A DNA stretch of 64,000 bases. It comes from Entonaema liquescens (lineage: Eukaryota > Ascomycota > Sordariomycetes > Xylariales > Xylariaceae). Shown piece after piece: positions 45,504 to 57,407 of the stretch. The notes below the pieces were generated by a model. The model worked only from the letters and a program-made list of their open reading frames with translations, was not told the DNA's origin and did not search any database. Positions within the stretch are counted from its first letter, which is position 1. Each line of letters starts with the position of its first letter. The position numbers were made by a program, and so were the translations under genes. The stretch covers positions 124,001 to 188,000 of the forward strand of contig CADCSX010000003.1 of NCBI GenBank assembly GCA_902805475.1, given 5' to 3'.

Positions 45504-46478
45504 ATGCCACAAGGTGGTAGCTTTGACCACGAGGTCAGTAGCAGCTCAATAAAGCATGCAGTGGTGAAAGCAGAGTGGAAAACCCTCCCACCGGAGCTTC
45601 AGATTCTGATCATCAATAGCATGACTCCCCAAGAATTTCGCAAATCGTGGTTCACCTGCCGTCTTGTGTCTCGACGGTTTCAAGAAGTCACCGAACAAGC
45701 TTTCAAAACTTGTATTGCCGGGAACCTTTACTTTACCGTTGCTATTGGGGGTTTTGATGCAATACGGTCAGTCGGTTACTCTTTGCAATATTTCGACTAT
45801 GTTCGACAACTTGTAATAGCTACACGACTTTCCAGACTGTCCCATGATGGCGAACAAGCTATCTTCCAATCCGAAAAGGCCCAGAAATCCAAGAATACCT
45901 TTGATACACCAATAGGCAAAATACCACAACGATATATTCAGGTTCGCTTCGGAAATCAATTCTTGCCGTTCGCACCGCTTAGGAACTTTTTATGGCTGCA
46001 GGAAGTTGAACGGAACAGACGCAGAGCCATATTCCTGAGACAGCACCTGCCCTTACTAGGTCACGGAGAAGTCGTATTCGGGTTGCCACAAATCTATAAG
46101 GGACATGTCGGCAGACTAGGAACCAGAGTCACAATGCCATGGAAACCAATGATAAGCGCTTTGATGATACAAGAACTTCAAGTAGGGGAGGAATTGAGCC
46201 GACTAGGCAGACAAGACCTCGAGGCCACTCACTGGCGTATGAACCCGTTTATGAACCCGGCCGTGGCGCAAGGAATAAGAATCGCCCTGAGCTCTAAGAT
46301 CGTGCGTATTGAAAGGTATGACACGTGTATTCAGACAGCAATAGAAAATACGAACAATCAATGGTACGGTCAACAGGAATACTACTGCGAGTACCAACCT
46401 GCTCTGCGAGATGGGAAGGGTCAGAATGGGGTTTCTGTCTGGTTTGACCATTGGCTTTACGCAGTCTCGGGGCAATAA
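45504..46478 (+). CDS. F-box-like protein of unknown function
   Basis: Intronless, 324 aa. Residues ~26-70 (WKTLPPELQILIINSM, then FRKSWFTCRLVSRRFQEVTEQAF) match the fungal F-box pattern LPPEL..I.......L...RLVSR.F. Such proteins normally tether targets to SCF ubiquitin ligase through Skp1. The C-terminal part lacks visible LRR, WD40 or kelch repeats, so no target class can be proposed. The frame is intact and starts 25 codons before the domain. Confidence 0.72.
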   Translation: MPQGGSFDHEVSSSSIKHAVVKAEWKTLPPELQILIINSMTPQEFRKSWFTCRLVSRRFQEVTEQAFKTCIAGNLYFTVAIGGFDAIRSVGYSLQYFDYVRQLVIATRLSRLSHDGEQAIFQSEKAQKSKNTFDTPIGKIPQRYIQVRFGNQFLPFAPLRNFLWLQEVERNRRRAIFLRQHLPLLGHGEVVFGLPQIYKGHVGRLGTRVTMPWKPMISALMIQELQVGEELSRLGRQDLEATHWRMNPFMNPAVAQGIRIALSSKIVRIERYDTCIQTAIENTNNQWYGQQEYYCEYQPALRDGKGQNGVSVWFDHWLYAVSGQ

Positions 46479-47138
46479 GTATGATCCAACCATAGGTAAC
46501 CTGTCCAAGCAGATAGGACCAAGCGCTGAACGGTGATCCTCTGGACCGCCTAAGTACATAGAATAGAGATGATGTATATGTATCTAGGTAGTCCCCTGTT
46601 GTTCTAGACGGATTGGTACTTATTGGATTTGTCAGGGGTCTCACTTGAGACTCCCTTAGAACAAAGAAACTGTTTTGTATGTATAGCTCTGGCTTCAGAG
46701 CTTCCTTAGTTAGAGTTCCTTGCGGAACAACGAAGTTGTGTCCTCACCTTTTGGTTTGCCTCGTGACAGGATTACAATGGTGCTACCTCTTTGCAAATTC
46801 TACCTAGCTGAGCATGATTTGTATGTTTCTATGATGCTTTAGTTCTTAATATCATCTGCCTCTATGCCCTGAAGCAACAGGATAACGCTGCAGATACGTG
46901 AAGCAGATGTTAAATTAATAAATTAGAATTCTGTGATGCATGTTTCGGTTGAATTGCTGTTGATTATGTTACTGTCTCGCTTGCGGCCCTTTGCGATATT
47001 AATGTTAAGGTTCAGGCATCAAAATCGTTGACCTCATACATTAGGTACGTATCGACAACTACCTATGAGCGGCCATTCAGGATTTCTTGTGTGGTAATTA
47101 TCATATTTTATCCACATGACTGCAGACACTTTAGCAAG
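46479..47138. other. intergenic
   Basis: No gene recognised. Confidence 0.5.
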
Positions 47139-49247
47139 ATGCTACGAACAAGAGTTATCGTGGCATTGGCTCTTACTTTCGTAAGCGTATCGGCTGAACA
47201 TGAAGCAGGTATTCATACATACGATTATGTTATAGCAGGCGCAGGTACAGCTGGACTGCTACTCGCTGTCGTGCTGTCTGAGAATCCCGATATTTCTGTC
47301 TGCGTACTTGAAGCCGGTTCTGATGGCAGGTATGAGAGCAACATCACAAATCCGGAACGACGAGGTAAGCTCACGATACATAACAAAACCATTGCATTTC
47401 TTATAGGATCTTCTAGGCACGACCCAACTTACTCAATATGACTGGCAGTTTTGGACCCTACCACAACCCGGCCTTGAAGATAACGGTACTGAAGGTGCCC
47501 AAACAGTACCCAGAGGCAAAGGTCTCGGAGGAACAGCTTCGATGAACTGGATGATCCATAATACGGGTAGCAGAGCACAACTAGATGCATGGGAAGGCAT
47601 TTTTAACCTTAGTGGTTGGAACTGGGAGACTCTGTCAACTGCCTTCCGACAGTCTGAAACGATGTACGGCCCTGTTATACCGCAGTTGGTTAATTACGAT
47701 CCTGCTTATCACGGCGGTCGAGGTTATATTAAGTCTGCTTTCCAAAGGAGTATATGGTCTCTTTTCCCCGGATACCTGGAACCCACACTACTAAAAGCTG
47801 GCTACCAACTGCCTCCTGATAGGAACGGTGGCTATGCCGTTGGTGGTGGATTTCTACCTCTAGCGTATGTGGTGTAAATATGACTGATTGCTGTTTGCTC
47901 AAACGACTAGCATTACTTCTCATGTTGAACGATAAAAAGAGCATACTGACATCTGAGCCTATAGTATAGATCCATCGAATTACACTAGATCCTATGCTGG
48001 GTCCGTGTTCTCCACGGTTGAGGGGAGAAGGAATCTTCACATATTGAAAAATAGCCAGGTAAGTGGGATTGACTGGAAGAAGCCAGAGTCGAAAACCAGA
48101 GCTACAGCCGCGGGCCTCAGATACGTTAATCGGGAATCAGGGTCAAATTTTATTTTTCATATCAAGGGGAAGAACGTAATCCTCAGTGCCGGTTGTATCC
48201 AGTCGTCCCAGATCCTAGAGCTTTCGGGAGTTGGAGACCCCAGAATATTAAAGCCTCTAGGCATCGAACCAAAAGTTGAACTGAGTGCTGTCGGTACAGG
48301 TCTACGGGATCCGTAAGCATAACTTTCTAAGGTGTATCCTAACTAAATCACATTTTCTAACGTCGAAAGCCTGATGATGAACTATCTTCCAATCTCATTT
48401 AACCTAAACGCCACGTTGTCCGGCAATGAATACATTCAGAATTACATTCAATTGGAGAGCGCTCGCAACATGCTGAGTGGCGAGGATTACGCAGCAGCTT
48501 CCGAGTGGCTCAATTCAATAAGGAACATTCCGGGGCTTCCAGACGCACAGTTCGAAGTTTTTAAAAATTTCTGGTTTACAGATCAGCCCCTTATCGAGAT
48601 GGCGTGGCAATTCAGGATGCCAAATGCCACGCCTTATAACCTCCTACCTCTTAGCCAAGGCACTGTTCACATCAATAACAGCGATCCCTCGCACCACCCG
48701 CCATTGACCCCGCTTACAACAAAGTTATAGCCACGATAAATGGCACGCGAGTTGAATGGGACATGTGGTTTCTCGCCAAGGCAGCCCAGTTTTGGGAAAC
48801 CAAAGTAGCAAGAACGCCACCGATGAGAGATATCATCCTGTCTGCTGATCCTCCTTTCGACATTCCTTCGAACAGTACTACGCCATCGCCAAAGAGCGCA
48901 GTGGCACCTCCGAGCATCTTACTGGGGGTAACCCGATGCTCTCGAAGGGATCAGGGGGCGTAGTAGATACGGAATTTCTTGTATACGGGACGAGTAATGT
49001 GAGAATCGTTGACGGTTCTGTATTCCCGTATCAGCCATCAGCACACCCCATGGGTTTAACATATGCCTTGGCTATGAGAGCAGGTAGGTATCTAGATCAC
49101 GGACCTTGGAGGTTGAACCTATACTTACGTGCCATAGCTCAAATATTCCAGGGACTACCTGGTGGAGGTGGACTTACGGCTTCTTTACAGCTGCCGCAGA
49201 GTAATAGCAGCGCAAATGCCACAGCTACTTTTGGCGACGCAGGTTAA
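47139..49247 (+). pseudogene. secreted GMC oxidoreductase (aryl-alcohol oxidase-like) with two frameshifts
   Basis: FAD-dependent GMC enzyme. The start at 47139 gives a signal peptide (MLRTRVIVALALTFVSVSA), then YDYVIAGAGTAGLLLA (FAD site) and LEAGSDG. Exons: 47139-47364, 47417-47864 (or from 47407, see below), 47965-48312, then 48370-49247. GKGLGGTASMNWM and VILSAGCIQSSQILELSGVG are the two GMC signatures; YQPSAHPMGLTYALAMRAGRYL is the C-terminal active-site end. Within the last exon the frame shifts by one base near 48,691-48,700 and again near 48,861-48,872, each consistent with one lost base. The first intron has two acceptors: the one at 47416 keeps frame, while the one at 47406 would give a more family-like DLLGT but the wrong phase. 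Either a pseudogene or assembly errors. Confidence 0.8.
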
Positions 49248-49573
49248 CCCATCCAAATAGCTATGGTGATGGTTGCGGATCCATATGATTCTGAATACCC
49301 CGTCCTGATAGTCGAGTAATATAATTCTATTCATATCTTAACCGTTTATTCATCATCAGCTCCTGTACACGAATGAATGGTGAACTGTAAACAATCTTGA
49401 CTTAGTTACTTTACCCCTTTTAATTAGAGGATAGCGTCCGTGCACATTACGGATCTCACCGATGTACCTAATCTTTCCGAAATTCTTACCCTCAAGCTTC
49501 TTCCCAGCAATCCCAAACATTGACAATGTTCACTTCTTCAAGTTAGCGGAGACCATATCATCTCTATCTTATC
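49248..49573. other. intergenic
   Basis: No gene recognised. Confidence 0.5.
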
Positions 49574-49954
49574 ATGTATACTTGGTCCGATGCAGCTTCG
49601 TCTACCTTCGGCGCACTTTGCATCGCCTCTGCACTTCCTTTTGCTGGGATTCCTTTCCCTACGCGGTCTTCAGCCCTTTATTATGCCGCAAAGAGCAAGT
49701 GGATGGCGGGCCAGTCTGGCAGTCGTCTAACGCCTAGACAAGCGGCATATGCTGGAGCGCTGCTACGGGTTACCGCTGGGTCGTGCTCCATCTACCCGCC
49801 GACGCGCATTATAGCTTTAGCAGTGAATGGCTTGGTCGTCTGCTTTGGAACTGCCGCGGCGTACCGGAGCGGGGCGCCAATGCTGCCGCAATGGAGCATG
49901 CTATGCGCTATTGGTGGGTGTTTATTACTGGAGACAATGTATTCCAAGGGATGA
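49574..49954 (+). CDS. small multi-pass membrane protein of unknown function
   Basis: Frame of 126 aa with about three or four hydrophobic helices (TFGALCIASALPFAGIPF; YAGALLRVTAGS; IIALAVNGLVVCFGTAAAY; MLCAIGGCLLLE). A polar YYAAKSKWMAGQSGSRLTPRQAAY loop lies after the first. The layout recalls small fungal DUF-type membrane proteins, but I do not recognise the family. Intact and intronless. Confidence 0.6.
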   Translation: MYTWSDAASSTFGALCIASALPFAGIPFPTRSSALYYAAKSKWMAGQSGSRLTPRQAAYAGALLRVTAGSCSIYPPTRIIALAVNGLVVCFGTAAAYRSGAPMLPQWSMLCAIGGCLLLETMYSKG

Positions 49955-50226
49955 TCGTCGATCACTCCTAAGGGCTCCCAACGCCACAGTCCACAGCGGA
50001 AAGTGAATTACACAGATTGAAACGACAATAACATGCTACAAATCAATAATATAATATATTTATCTCCCTAAACAAGTTCGATTGGCGGAAGGATCAGGTG
50101 TTTTCTAATGAAAGATATAATTCCAAATTCCCAATCAGAGTCCATCCCGATCTAAAAACTACCATGTTAAGTACCTCCTTGTTTTTCCTCGCAATTATCA
50201 AAACCCATTTTATATTAAAGCGACTC

Positions 50227-51390
50227 CTAAGCGACAGCCAGAAACATACTCATACCAGCTAAAAGATTCATCCATACCATTAATTGCAACCTACAACTCG
50301 CAATTGAGCTACCCCTCCCCTCGAGAACGGCTTCGCTAGTTAAAGAGTGACGCTCGTCATTTGGGCCAACCTCTGATAATTCTGTAGCATTTACACGCAT
50401 ACATAAGAGATCTGTCCTCATGGACCTATGTCCTAGGTCTGCAGGATCGGGTAGAGTCGCGCCCAGAAGAATGACGTGAAGACGGTTGGAGGTTTGGAGG
50501 AATGTCTGACTGTTGCTACCGCTTACTGGCTCCGAGATATTGTGATAAAATGCCTGGCCGCTCTTCCAAAACAAGCCGTCCGCGTTACCGTTCTTAGCAC
50601 CATTATCGTACAGCGACATAGTCCCGCCTATATCAAATTGGCTTGACGTCTTTTGACTATACCCGAACGAGCTCTGACACTCGGGTATTTTAGACCACTC
50701 TTTGCTCCAGGGGAAGAAACAAAGTTCCTCTACGACAACTATCTGGGCTGCTAGTGTCGCACGCACGCAGGCTTGCCCCAGCACAGGTACGCAGCTCGTG
50801 CTCTGCGCGGAGCCTTCCGTATACCGGTTTGTCACGTTCACGGGGAGTTCTACCCAATCGTTCAGTGTGCTCCAACATAACGGCCCCGGCACGCCACCGA
50901 GCGCCGTCGAGATGTTTCCTTTGGTCGACCATGTGAAGTCATATGTCGTACTCACAACATGCGGGTCGACAACCGATCTTTCAACCGAGAATACGGGCTG
51001 TGGTTTGGCGTTTGGCGCTACAATATCGCTCACGTTGATACCTAATGGGCACTAGGTTAATTACCTGGCACAAAACCTAGGTTGTCCTGCGTAAGCTTAA
51101 CGAAGTCGGGGATTCATACGCCATGTCCACTGCGCATCCCGGAGGATCGAGTCTTCAGGTATCTCACTCCGCGACCCCTGAAAGGGTTTATATGGCACGG
51201 AACGGGTTAATGTGGGGTTTCGGTTGGCGTTCCGTAATACTTCTCTTACCTCCGAGTCAGGTTCATCTTCCATATCCGTGAATGGAGAAAAGTAATTTAA
51301 TGGTCCATATGTCGCTGAGTATGCACCGACCACATATAAAGAAAAAAGCACCGCGAATTTCCGCATATTTAAAGTTTTAAGTATGTGCAA
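50227..51390 (-). CDS. secreted, probably GPI-anchored protein of unknown function
   Basis: Two exons, 51390-51120 and 51041-50227, joined over a 78-bp intron (gtatga..attag, phase 1; junction W-R-I-N-V-S), 361 aa. The N terminus has a signal peptide; the Met at residue 9 (MRKFAVLFSLYVVGAYSA) is a likely alternative start. The mature part has several Cys and N-glycosylation sequons (NVT, NIS, NAT). It ends in a small-residue stretch then a hydrophobic tail (LQLMVWMNLLAGMSMFLAVA), as for a GPI signal. No enzyme motif was seen. Confidence 0.68.
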
Positions 51391-51908
51391 TCGAATTCAA
51401 TATTGAATAGCGAGCGATTAGTTAAAATCGAACAGGTCATAGTTGAGTGCCAGAGATTGTTGATTTTATATTCTAGTTGCCATATAGTACTATCTTCATC
51501 AGGGTTATCTAATGAGGCGCAAATTTACTTTTAATCAGTCTATGCGCAATATGAATTCTTTAATTAGTAGTTCTTCATGTTTCACGATGGTGATAATATG
51601 TTGTTGGTTCGACATTGCGGCGAGGTCCTATTATCTAACCAGCAACGCCAACAATCGTCTGCCAAGACGTAGGTCAAGTTCCATATTTACAATTTTCGTT
51701 AGCACCTATATAAGAGTCCCCTCTAGGCCGCTATAGAAACCTTGGCGTGCCTAATTTTATGCCAACATAGGGTCATATCTAGGTAGCTTATAGGTAGGAC
51801 TTGAATGCTGACTCTGTCAGATTAGTTTTTAGGGAGGGTTGAAATATCCAACCCGTTTCAACACAAATCCCATAACGTTCATGTTAGACGTAAAAGAGAC
51901 CTCGTGCT
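51391..51908. other. intergenic
   Basis: No gene recognised; contains the promoter of the leftward gene. Confidence 0.5.
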
Positions 51909-53875
51909 TCACCCCCTAGGTGAAAACTGCAGGCTCAGAGGTGGTAGGATGGTAGTGAATACGTCTTTAGCCCCTTTATCAAACCTCTCTCCTGTTTCGC
52001 CAGGAGCAAAAGTGATATCGAAATGCTGTGCCAGTCTGGAGATTGAAGTCCGTAAGGCCATCATAGCCAAATTCTTGCCGGGGCAGGTATAGGTCCCTGC
52101 GATAAACGTGTCAACTAAACTAACTAGGACCGCGAATAACAGGTAGATATGAAGGGGCGGCTTACCTTGACTAAAAGGTAAAAAGGGGGCTCCATTAGTA
52201 CCCATCTCTGCGCTTCGTTCTCCGAACCGCTCCGGTATAAACTCCATGCTCTGCTTCCAGTAACGCGGGTCGGTCTGGATTAGCTGTATCGGTACGAATA
52301 CGGTTACGTTTCCCGGGATGAACTGCTCATCAACTTGAATCCCTTCCGGTGGCGTATCTCGGTATCCACCCGTAAGCAAGGCGGGTTTTAGGCGTTGGCT
52401 CTCGTCGATAATGTTGTCAATATACTTGATTGATTTCACCTTTTCGTACGTCCAGTCCGCTGGCGTTGGCATGACGCGGTCGATTTGAGCTTGCAGCTTT
52501 TTCAAGACGGAAGGGAACTTGGCCAAAAAGAACAGGGTATTCGCTAAGACTGTCGCGCTCGTCTCACTCCCCGCGATTATAAACATTCGGGTGTCCTCGC
52601 GAAGTGCCACTTCACTCGGTGAAGCAGATACGTCTTTCTCGATGAAAGCTTTGATGACCCATGACATGACATCTTTAGGATCCTTTTCGAGAAGAACACT
52701 CTAATAATGCATGAGAATTGCCATTGGTCTAATTCTCTATATAACTTACCTCCCGTTTCTTATCAACTTGTAATCTGCAGTAGTTAAAAAAGGGATGGTA
52801 TCCTCTGGATGCGCCAGGGATTTTTGCGAGAAGATTGAGCAGCCAGGGGAGATGGCTCAGGACGCCCAAGACTTGCATATGGTCCTGAATCGCCTGAATC
52901 GCGGGATGCTTGATCCCGCTCGAGACACATTGGAAGCCTTCCCCAAATCCAACTTCACCCATGATATCGAAACTAAGATAATTAGCCCACGCCGTTGCAT
53001 CTATCACTCCCCTTTCGGAGACTTGACGGATAAGTTGGTTGACTATTGCTTGCACCCGCGGTTCGTAAGTCTGTAATGCTGCAATTTAGAGGTTAACCAT
53101 GAAATTTCTTTACAAGGAGGATAGTAACTTAGGTACATTTCACCGAGAGCGCTCTATCCCAAGTCTTATGTCTCCTCTTGTGGTCAATAGGATCCCTTGT
53201 AGCGTTGATCGACGATCTCGTAGGATCGGGGTCCGCACCAGCGTACCAAGTTGACTTGTGGCAGTTCGTATTTGTACCGTATATAATCGGGATCGCTGAC
53301 TTCCTAACGATGCAAATATGCCGTGGACCTGTCGTAATACGCTTAGCTTTATAACAGTGATTCAAGGAGTACGATCGTTTCTATATACCAACGCGAACGA
53401 AGTCCCCATATTGCTCGTGCAACTCGGCTATATTTTTATTGTACTGGACTTCTTTCATAACCATAAACGCAGAGAAAAATCGAGAGATCCTAAGGCGGAG
53501 AGGTCCAGGGAATTCTCTTAGTCGATGAAAGAACAACCTATAAATGACCATGCTGGAAAAGAGACCAGCGTTGAAGGTAGTTGCCAGAATGCATAACCCT
53601 GTCAAGGCATACAAAAGCGAAGATCCTAGATAGACGGAAAACAAAACGATGCCGAACGAAATAAGAGCTAGGGCTGCGATCAGTTTATACATAAAGTCTT
53701 CAACGTCCCCCATCTGCGCAATGGTAAGGTGAAATAGTATGCCTAAGGGCACCCCAAGAGCAGCGACTAGAGAGAGTCGGCTTTGATGCCAGAGGCCGAT
53801 GCCATATGAAGAAATGGCGTGTAAGTAATCCATGGCGAGATAAGAAAACGAGAAACGTCTATGTTGCTGGAGCAT
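51909..53875 (-). CDS. cytochrome P450 monooxygenase, five exons
   Basis: Haem-thiolate monooxygenase of 576 aa. Exons: 53875-53389, 53328-53137, 53078-52750, 52700-52166, 52096-51909; introns are 60, 58, 49, 69 bp, phases consistent. The N terminus carries several hydrophobic segments (ER anchor, longer than usual, ~130 residues before the FPGPLRLRISR hinge). The I-helix is AGSETSA; the ExxR motif is ESQR; PERF is present (FIPERFGE). The haem loop FSQGTYTCPGKNLAM has the Cys ligand, with Tyr in the place of the common Arg, as in several fungal P450 families. The class cannot be fixed by eye. Substrate unknown; neighbours do not form an obvious biosynthetic cluster. Confidence 0.88.
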
Positions 53876-54231
53876 GAAGTGTAGATTGGATATTGGATGT
53901 AGGTGAACTGGAATGGTACCTATATATCTTGAATAGGCACATACTTAAACAGCCATAATCGAATGAAAACCTGGTTGACATCAATCGAGTATAGTCAACG
54001 CACGGCTCTCTCGCCAATTCTTGCCGTGGCCGGGAATAAACGCCACAGATGCTGCTCTTCAACACTATACGCGGTCACACAAATGCAACGTCGAGAGTAA
54101 TACGTGTGTTACGTGATGAGGGGTTTGATACCTTGTAACTAACACTATTCCATGATGATGTATTCATTGAGCGTCTTATTCGTCAATTTAACTTAGATGG
54201 TAGCCATGCATTGCTATAAATGCTCCTTTAC
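53876..54231. other. intergenic
   Basis: Promoter of the P450 and 3' end of the next leftward gene. No gene seen. Confidence 0.5.
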
Positions 54232-56092
54232 TTATAGTCTATCGACTATGACAAGACTTGTTGACAGTGTTGGTAGTTTGTTAGTTACCAACTTACCGTC
54301 CACCAAGTTCCACGACAAGTCCCCAAATAGTACATCTACGATACGCCTTCCGGATTCCGGTAGTGGTATCTGGAACGGCCCGTTGGTGTCGCTATATGCC
54401 CCGTTTACTATGCTTATCAGGATCTGAGTCTCTTGTATCCAATAGGATATATCAACTAGCTCTTCGCTATCAATATTGATAGCGCCATCGGGCTGACCGC
54501 CAAGTAAGAAGTCCCTCACAGGATTGTTGGTGACAACCCTAGCCATCTGCGAGTGCGCGTCAAATAATACCTGGCTAGTGGGCCAAGTCCAGGCGAAGAT
54601 ACCGGTGGCGCCATGGTTGAAGGCTAGCGCGTTCATGACGAAAGCCTCAGCAGGTGTCGGATCACGGGCCCAGTAGTCCTCGCCGTGAAAGGCTTGCGGA
54701 TTATGGAACTTAGGTAACGGCCACCGGCCAAGCCAGCGCTCGTACTGGATCAAGCCGTCAAGGCGCCGAGGCACGTCTTGCGGGCTGCCCACACAATTAT
54801 CACATCCACAATCTCCTAGAGTCGTGTTGCATACGGTACCCCACTTGGAGAACGTACTGTTGATGGCAATCGGATAAGGATCTTGCATTAAAATATCACC
54901 GGCTGAATATTCCCCGAAGTAATAGTCTTGGCAGTTGAGAGTCACTGCTACCGGATGATACGGGTCTAGACCATGGATAAGTTCCTGGGCTGCGGGTGCA
55001 GCATCGAAAGGAACCTGCCAGCCATCGGGCCTGGTAACTGTAAGCGTAAGCCACCGAAGTTGTTAAGTAATGCGGTAATAAGACGAACATCCATCCATTC
55101 TCGAAACAAGAAAAAAGAAAAAGGGGGACGAGGGTGAGAGGGGCCATACTCATCAGCCGTCCAATAGGCAAACAGAGAACTATGATGTTTAATGGTATTT
55201 ACTCGCTGGGTAACTTCGGTCAAGTTCTTGTATGAACTACGGAGATCGAACATGAACCTCATGGTGGAAGCGTCCATACTGTTATACACGGGATTGGTAT
55301 CTGCAAACCCTGCCAAGGAAATGATGGCATTGAGACCATTTCCGCCACTTGAGTAGTCGTGGACAAATTCGTCACTCTCAGTCGTACTATTAGATCCATT
55401 ATACAAGCCGTAAAAGCCATACGGTAGAAGCGGGACGAAGGCACCGTCGGTCTGCGCATTTCGAAATAATAATCCGCCGTTCAGGTTATCAATTTTGGTT
55501 GCGCTCCTCCAGGGCTGATGTCTGGGAGATACCGGAACGAACTCTTCGCCGTGTAATTGCGACCGCCAAATCGCGATGTCCCGACTAATACGACCTCATA
55601 TGATGCTAACTGTGGTTCAAAAACAGACAGGTCGAAATCAAAACCTGAACCTGTTGCATTGATCGGTACACTACCTTCAACAAGGGGCGTGTGAACGTCG
55701 CTGCTCTTAGATACCAGGCTAATCGAGAAGTGCAGATCTGTGAAAGGTTCCGTCACCGACTTTTCGTTAGTCGTCGAATTCTCCCAGGGCTCACCAAACC
55801 AAGGCGAAAGCTCCGCCTTCACAATGAAAGACCCCTTTGCCTCGCCGGCTAAGTAAATACTATGCCGTGGCTTGAATTGCACGTACAAATTAGGCGATCC
55901 GTCCGAGTTGATGAGAGCTGGCTCTGTCGTGTGACCGCCTGGTTCGAAAGACGGGTATCCGGCCTCGTACACTTTCCCGCACCATCGCGGCCATCCTGGG
56001 TGTTCGCCGGTTTCGTTTTGAGATTGAGCGCGCGTTATACCTGCTGCAAGGATGATCCTACTAATGAATCCGGGTAGCTTCATTGTCGCCAC
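54232..56092 (-). pseudogene. secreted glycoside hydrolase-like protein with a one-base frameshift
   Basis: Fungal secreted protein of the GH catalytic-core type, about 580 aa. Exon 1 is 56092-55150 and exon 2 is 55030-54232, with a 119-bp intron ending at the second of two nearby AGs so that WTADE-PDGWQ joins. Signal peptide: MKLPGFISRIILAAGITRAQS. A beta-rich N-terminal domain is followed by a barrel-like part (LLPYGFYGLYNGS, SLFAYWTADEPDGW, QDPYPIAINSTF, EAFVMNALAFNHGATGIFAWTW) and a C-terminal beta domain. Frame breaks at about 55,491-55,500: ..GGAQPK should continue IDNLNGGLLFRN, and one A appears lost from an A4 run. The total length is one base short of a multiple of three. I cannot name the GH family. 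Confidence 0.72.
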
Positions 56093-56690
56093 TGACGTTA
56101 CGATGTTTACGTGTAGAACAGGATCCCGGTTAAGAATGACGGGAGTCGGTCTCTTAGGATTCGCATCTGTGCTTCGTCTCAGCTACTCAGAATGGTGTTC
56201 ATACAGTTGTGCGGGGGGCGAAGCCGCATATCTAACTTATAAATCACCTGAAGCCAAGCTGAGAAGGTAAAAGACAAGCTGAAGATAGGTTAAAAGAATG
56301 TAAGGAAAGCCAAGCTTGATTGATTGCAACGTTCCCCATATTGAACTTCCTGTTTAAGGGAAGGAATTCCTGCCCCGCATATCAATTATCAACAAAGATG
56401 TACATGCGTAGATCTTCATCTAAGTTGATAAACCTTTTTATACTACCTAACTAATAGATAAGAATAAATATCTAAGTCATCACTTAGAAATGTGAATATC
56501 GAGCTAGTAGATGCTGACATAGTATGGCGAAACAGTATGTCAGAACCCAATCCTCGGTTGGAAGTGACATCGTCACTGTGCAGCCTGCATCCGATAGGTA
56601 TACACCATCCTCATTCGTGTCATTTTCAGTGTCATTTTCAGTAATATTAATATATAGGTACATTTGTCCACTCCAAGCTCCAAGTCCTAA
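56093..56690. other. intergenic
   Basis: No gene recognised. Confidence 0.5.
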
Positions 56691-57407
56691 TCACAATGCG
56701 GCAACAAGACCAAGAGTCACCAACGTGACGACCGCCCATATTCTCACCCCGGTCAAAGCGTTTTGTTCGGTATACCTCTTAGATCCGTTGCTCGTCGACT
56801 GAGGAGCCGCAGTCGCGCTCGCTTCAGCATCACTTTTGGTTGAGAAGTAAACATCAAACGGGTCCATCGCCGCTGTAGTCCAACTCGGAGGCGCCGGGCT
56901 AGCAGTCACGGCAGCAGACACCTCAGAATCCGGTAATTCATCGTCGTACATGCGGACGACGCACCAGTTGCTCGCATACCGTATATCCTTGGCAATGTTC
57001 TCAGGTACGTCGCGCTCGTACACGAAGCGCATACATGATTCGACATCACCAGGCGGCCCGCTTCGAACTTCTTCGGTGACGTAAGGTGGCGGCGTGGCAG
57101 CAGCGGTGCCAGAGCCCGTGGCGTAGCCATAGCGGACAGTCTGGGTAGTGGAGGTTGTACCTGCGGGCAACTCGCAGAATTGTATCTCGCAACCCGTGTT
57201 ACCCGGTATGCGCATCAGAGGACGGTTCGCCATGTCGCAACACTCTTTGAGAGACACGACCCCATAGTGCATGTCCGGCGGCGGGTCCGCGCTGCTCTTG
57301 AATTCGAACGTCACACCGCAAGCATATTCCGATATGTTACGTAGGGCGTTGTGCGTATTGCATGTGCTATCGCTTTGGCTGCCTACGATACCCGCCATCC
57401 TTTTCAC
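56691..57407 (-). CDS. Cys-containing surface protein of unknown function
   Basis: Frame of 238 aa with about nine Cys (STCNTHNALRNISEYACG, KECCDMANRP, GCEIQFCELP). A Pro/Ser/Thr/Ala-rich stalk and a C-terminal hydrophobic segment (IWAVVTLVTLGLVAAL) suggest a membrane or GPI anchor. No signal peptide is visible at the Met used (MKRMAGIVGSQSD), so a first exon upstream is likely or the start is wrong. No family recognised. Confidence 0.55.
   Translation of the reverse strand: MKRMAGIVGSQSDSTCNTHNALRNISEYACGVTFEFKSSADPPPDMHYGVVSLKECCDMANRPLMRIPGNTGCEIQFCELPAGTTSTTQTVRYGYATGSGTAAATPPPYVTEEVRSGPPGDVESCMRFVYERDVPENIAKDIRYASNWCVVRMYDDELPDSEVSAAVTASPAPPSWTTAAMDPFDVYFSTKSDAEASATAAPQSTSNGSKRYTEQNALTGVRIWAVVTLVTLGLVAAL

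Noticed and set aside
51512..51736. 74-aa plus-strand frame between two genes
   Set aside because: No recognisable features; position fits a promoter region.
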